Source of the DNA: Neolewinella aquimaris
GTDB taxonomy: Bacteria; Bacteroidota; Bacteroidia; Chitinophagales; Saprospiraceae
Reading direction: 5' to 3'
Assembly: GCF_014197245.1 (NCBI RefSeq)
Contig: NZ_JACIFF010000005.1
Location: forward strand, 326,276 to 390,275
Length of the DNA: 64,000 nt
Shown: one piece after another, positions 60,936 to 64,000 of the stretch
Layout of the letters: every line of letters begins with the position of its first letter
Position numbering within the stretch: the stretch's first letter is position 1
The notes under the pieces: generated by a model
Databases searched by the model: none
Told to the model about the DNA's origin: nothing
Seen by the model: only the letters and a program-made list of their open reading frames with translations
Made by a program: the position numbers and the translations under genes

Positions 60936-62396
60936 CTAAGCCGACTCCCGGTAAAGCCCGCCCTGCAGCTCAATAAACGCTTGACGGATCGTAGCCGGAT
61001 TTCCCAGCACCCGCTTGGCGTCCGGTACGCTGTGGTACTTCAACACGAGCAAAGCCCCCAGGCGACTGTCGTCCAGTTCTTCGTAGCCGGCCTTTACGTA
61101 TTGATCGAGGACGAAATTGAGGAACTCCTGCTGGTTGGCGTCGTAATCGCTTAGGTAAGCCCGGGCGCGGGTGGCGCGTTCCAGGCGGGGGAGCACCTTC
61201 TTACTGTAGGCGACATAACGCAGTACATCGAATAGGTCACTGTTTTCGGCCTGTACCAGCCGGCGCAGGTCTTCCAGCTGGGCGTCAGAATAACCCGCCT
61301 CCTCCAGCGTTTGCAGCAACTTGCGACGTGTTTCCGGGCGACTCCACAGCCGGCGCAGCTCATCTTCATCCTTGAGCAATTCCGACAGGTCGCCAAACAG
61401 TTGATGCAAAAAGGCTTCGGCGCTGATGACCCGGCCGGAAGAGTCGTAAAACATGGTGCGAACCATCGAATCGATCTGCACTACCTTATGGGGACTGAGA
61501 CGAATTTCGGTGATTTCCCTGCGCGGTCGCTCGCATACGCAGGGGTGATTGTCGCAGTCCGGGCAGAGAGCCAGCTCGTTCAGTCCTTCATCCGCCACTT
61601 CCTCCACCCGCCGGTCCTCTGGTGCGACGTACGGCCGGGAAGTAGTCTGGTCCTGCGGGGGACCGTCCCATTCCGGATCCTGAAAATGCTGGTAGGCCTC
61701 CACGTAATCGTGAATGGTAAAGTACTCCTTACCGTCGTGCAGCCGGGTACCCCGACCGATGATCTGCTTGAATTCCACCATGGAGTTCACCGGGCGCAAT
61801 AGCACGACGTGGCGAACCTCGCTGGCGTCGACGCCTGTACTTAGCTTCTGGCTGGTGGTGAGGATGGTGGGGAGCGTCCGTTCGTCGTCCTGAAATTCTT
61901 TCAAGGCCTTTTCGCCGCGTGCTCCGTCGTCGGCCGTGACGCGCTGGCAGTAGTCCGCGTGCAGGGAGTCGCTGAGCTGGTTGATCAGGTCGAGGATCAG
62001 GGCGGCGTGCGCCTGGGTAGCGCAGAATACGAGGGCCTTCTGCCGCTGATCCACGGCTTGGAGGAAGAGCTCCACCCGGTACTTTTCCCGCGCTTGGATG
62101 ACGAGTTTACGGTTGAAGTCCGCCTCCGTGTATTCCCTGCCTTCTTCTACCTCACCGATCAGCACTTCGTCGTCGCCCGTATAGATGTACTTGTCCATCC
62201 TGGTGGTGTACTCGCGGACGCGGAAGGGCGTAAGGAAGCCATCTTCGATACCGGTATGGAGCGAGTACTCGTACACCGGCTCCCCAAAATAATCGTAGGT
62301 GTCCACGTTGTCTTTCCGCCGGGGTGTCGCGGTGAGGCCCAGCTGCACGGCCGGCGCGAAGTGTTCCAAAATCCCGCGCCAGGTCGATTCGTTGTT
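60936..62396 (-). pseudogene. hsdR: Truncated type I restriction subunit R (EcoEI-like HsdR)
   Basis: The C-terminal portion of an EcoEI-type HsdR translocase: about 487 codons from the break to the stop. It starts in the middle of the SF2 helicase, just before motif III ([11 protein letters not shown]), keeps motif IV (ALVFCATQAHAALI), motifs V-VI (TTSQKLSTGVDASE, FKQIIGRGTRL), a Cys-rich knuckle (CPDCDNHPCVC) and the EcoEI_R_C domain. The nuclease domain, Walker A and DEAH box are missing. In the - strand frame the sequence is interrupted at 62397, where the porX 3' copy begins. No hsdM or hsdS is nearby. The gene is therefore a remnant; the residual frame could start at TTG 62369 but would not make an active enzyme. 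Confidence 0.88.
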
Positions 62397-62566
62397 TGCC
62401 CCGCCCCAACCTGAGCAGCAGTTTCATCTTCGCCAAGGAGGACAAGTTTTTCCTCTACCCCAATAGCTACAATTACTACAACAACTACTACCGAGATACC
62501 TTCCAGCACGGCGGGATCAGTTTGGAGGAGATTGTTTGTCCGGTGATTCGGTTGCGGACGCGGTAG
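62397..62566 (+). pseudogene. Displaced duplicate of the porX 3' end
   Basis: Same orientation and length as 60086-60255. It reads the last 56 codons of porX in frame, ending in TAG ([17 protein letters not shown] and onward, to PVIRLRTR), but has no start or upstream part. Seven differences from the intact copy are all silent, clustered at the 3' end (CGGTTGCGGACGCGGTAG against CGGCTCCGCACCCGCTAG). It abuts the hsdR break at 62397. Together with the left copy it brackets the toxin-antitoxin and hsdR remnant region, as when an element inserts into a gene's end and supplies a replacement 3' part. Confidence 0.92.
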
Positions 62567-62590
62567 TAATTTTTAGTTCACGCTGCCGGT

Positions 62591-64000
62591 CTACTGAATC
62601 AAAATTCGGCGAGTTTTCATATGCGGACCTTCCCCGATGGTCAGTACGTACATACCGCTAGGAAGATCACTTACGGGGACCTTTGTTTCCCGATCACGCA
62701 GCTTCCTGCTTCTTACCAGTCGTCCGGCGGGACCGTATAGGTGAAGGCGGGCTCCCCGTAGTTTATGGTTGACAGTACGTACCGTCAACACACCGGCGGT
62801 GAGGGGATTCGGAAATACCTTGACCGACGAAGTCTGGCTTTCCGTAATGAACACGCTGCGCGTTTCAGTGAACTCGACTGCCCCATCGTAGTCTACTTGC
62901 CTAAGCCGATAGTAGTTTATTCCAGTTCCGGGGGATTCATCGATAAAGGTGTAGGATTTAGGGGTAACCGTAGTGCCGTGACCGGTTACGGAGCCGATGG
63001 TTTCGAATACGGTACCGTCCTGGCTCCGTTGAACGTCGAATCGTTCATTATCCGATTCCGATGCCGTACGCCAACTGAGGTGGGCCTGACCTGCGTCATT
63101 AGCTTCGGCTCTCCAGGCGACCAGTTCGACGGGCAGGGCAGCGAAAGTGGTCCGGGATACGGCAAAGACGAATGCCTGGCCGGCCGAATTGCTTGTGGAA
63201 CCGGAGACAATGATGTCCCGGATCAGTTTGGATTCGTCGGAGCCGGGGAGGTTGAAGGTGTAAGAAAAAAGCCGTGGGTAATCTGTATTTGACGCCGTTA
63301 TTGCTTCCGTGGATTGCTCCATGTACCCACTGGGCGTGTGGGCGAAAGTGGAATCGGCTAGCCAATCCTGAATGAAGAAACGATTAGCAATGTCCAGCGT
63401 AGAATTATCCGTGTAGACCACCGTGATGTCGACGGGGGTCTTTCCGTTAGCACTCGCGGCTAGGAAGTGGAGCTGGGTAGCCGTAGTTGGCGTTTCGAAA
63501 CTTAGTAGTATAACGTCACCGCTGCCGACCGTTGCGACGTTGGTTTGGGTGTAGTCCCGTAATGAGTAGGGAAGCCCTTCGGAGGTACTGACCGAATAGT
63601 CGGCAGGCATTCCGGTGCCACCAGGAGCATTAGGGTGGGTCGTTGCGTATAGCACGTGTGTGCCGTCCAGAGTTTCATTGGTGGTAGTGGCTGCGGGTGA
63701 ATCTTCCGCTACCACGTCGATACTGTAGCTTCCTGCTGTCAACTCGACCGTGGCGAAAGATCCGCTTTGATCCGGTCCGGCAATATATTCATCGGCGCCG
63801 ATGCTGGGGGGATCGCCACGGACCTCACCGTCGATGTCGTCGGGGACGGCAGCCAGGAACACCCCAGCGGTGGCCAGGGCCGGGGCCTGGGCGTGCAGGT
63901 TGGTCTCGGAGAGGTACTGGGGGGCGAAACTGAGGGAGTTGGCGCCCTGCCCGGAGGCGGACTGCCAGGCGGCCAGGTCGGTCAGGGGCGCGCCGCTGTA
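62591..64000 (-). CDS. T9SS-sorted surface protein, 5' end outside window
   Basis: The frame runs unbroken from the stop at 62591 to the window edge (470 codons visible); a track start at 63862 is internal. The visible N-terminal part contains SIGADEY near 63800, the end-motif of 'choice-of-anchor' and right-handed beta-helix surface proteins. A beta-rich region with an HDR-like segment (about 85-230 of the visible part) is followed by a fibronectin-like stretch (LSWRTASESDNERFDVQRS) and a C-terminal type A sorting domain (VKVFPNPLTAGVLTVRT, ending GEGPHMKTRRILIQ). It is predicted to be exported by T9SS. The function is unknown. Confidence 0.78.
   Translation of the reverse strand, partial: YSGAPLTDLAAWQSASGQGANSLSFAPQYLSETNLHAQAPALATAGVFLAAVPDDIDGEVRGDPPSIGADEYIAGPDQSGSFATVELTAGSYSIDVVAEDSPAATTTNETLDGTHVLYATTHPNAPGGTGMPADYSVSTSEGLPYSLRDYTQTNVATVGSGDVILLSFETPTTATQLHFLAASANGKTPVDITVVYTDNSTLDIANRFFIQDWLADSTFAHTPSGYMEQSTEAITASNTDYPRLFSYTFNLPGSDESKLIRDIIVSGSTSNSAGQAFVFAVSRTTFAALPVELVAWRAEANDAGQAHLSWRTASESDNERFDVQRSQDGTVFETIGSVTGHGTTVTPKSYTFIDESPGTGINYYRLRQVDYDGAVEFTETRSVFITESQTSSVKVFPNPLTAGVLTVRTVNHKLRGARLHLYGPAGRLVRSRKLRDRETKVPVSDLPSGMYVLTIGEGPHMKTRRILIQ

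Noticed and set aside
60936..62396. Functional type I restriction system
   Set aside because: Nuclease domain, Walker A and DEAH box are missing and there is no hsdM or hsdS in the window.

Overview
The window looks like a GC-rich chromosomal segment of a gliding-type Bacteroidota, most plausibly class Saprospiria (Lewinella-like). The phylum call rests on two type IX secretion (T9SS) components, PorZ at 33587-35953 and PorX at 58699-60255. It is supported by several secreted proteins with C-terminal 'VxPNP' T9SS sorting domains, an animal-type haem peroxidase and GTG/ATG starts with poor Shine-Dalgarno sites. The genus is inference only. No rRNA, tRNA or CRISPR array was seen.

1-18252, all on the + strand, is the 3' part of an extracellular contractile injection system (eCIS, the AFP/PVC/AlgoCIS class). 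It holds two very large baseplate-region proteins (the first cut by the window edge), a tape-measure protein, and an eCIS_core (DUF4157) effector ending in a WHH-type nuclease, followed by a SUKH/SMI1 immunity protein. After these come an AmpD-like amidase with an SH3 domain, a ParA ATPase, an animal haem peroxidase, a second eCIS_core effector overlapping a small secreted protein, and the AAA+ ATPase of the Afp15 type. Tight spacing and ATGA overlaps suggest one or a few transcripts that combine particle, cargo, cargo protection and possibly release functions.

18281-31702 is mostly housekeeping and signalling: a Gfo/Idh/MocA oxidoreductase, an M48 lipoprotein protease, a VOC protein, a TPR histidine kinase with its LuxR response regulator, a cupin, a lipoprotein, a Tat-type sugar isomerase, a phytochrome-derived histidine kinase with eroded chromophore motifs, and uvrA. 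A 520-base non-coding block (20290-20811) is packed with small palindromes and a 120-base-period repeat.

31703-33212 is a REP/RAYT locus: a Y1 transposase (REP-associated tyrosine transposase) flanked on both sides by arrays of about 123-base inverted repeats. Further copies of the same repeat lie beside the M48 gene and, in frame, inside the eCIS tape-measure gene.

33213-60255 is core genome: a cold-shock-like protein, porZ, rlmN, a MerR regulator, mltG, panB, a subtilisin-like protease, an M1-like peptidase, cdd, an SLC12-type transporter, a DUF2723 membrane protein, an M42 aminopeptidase and porX. Between cdd and the transporter sits an AT-richer, overlapping pair of small unknown genes (51071-51699) that looks acquired.

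60256-62566 is a small island remnant at the 3' end of porX: a YefM/YoeB-type toxin-antitoxin pair and the C-terminal remnant of a type I restriction HsdR subunit, bounded by a 170-base direct duplication of the porX 3' end. The window closes inside a T9SS-sorted surface protein on the - strand.
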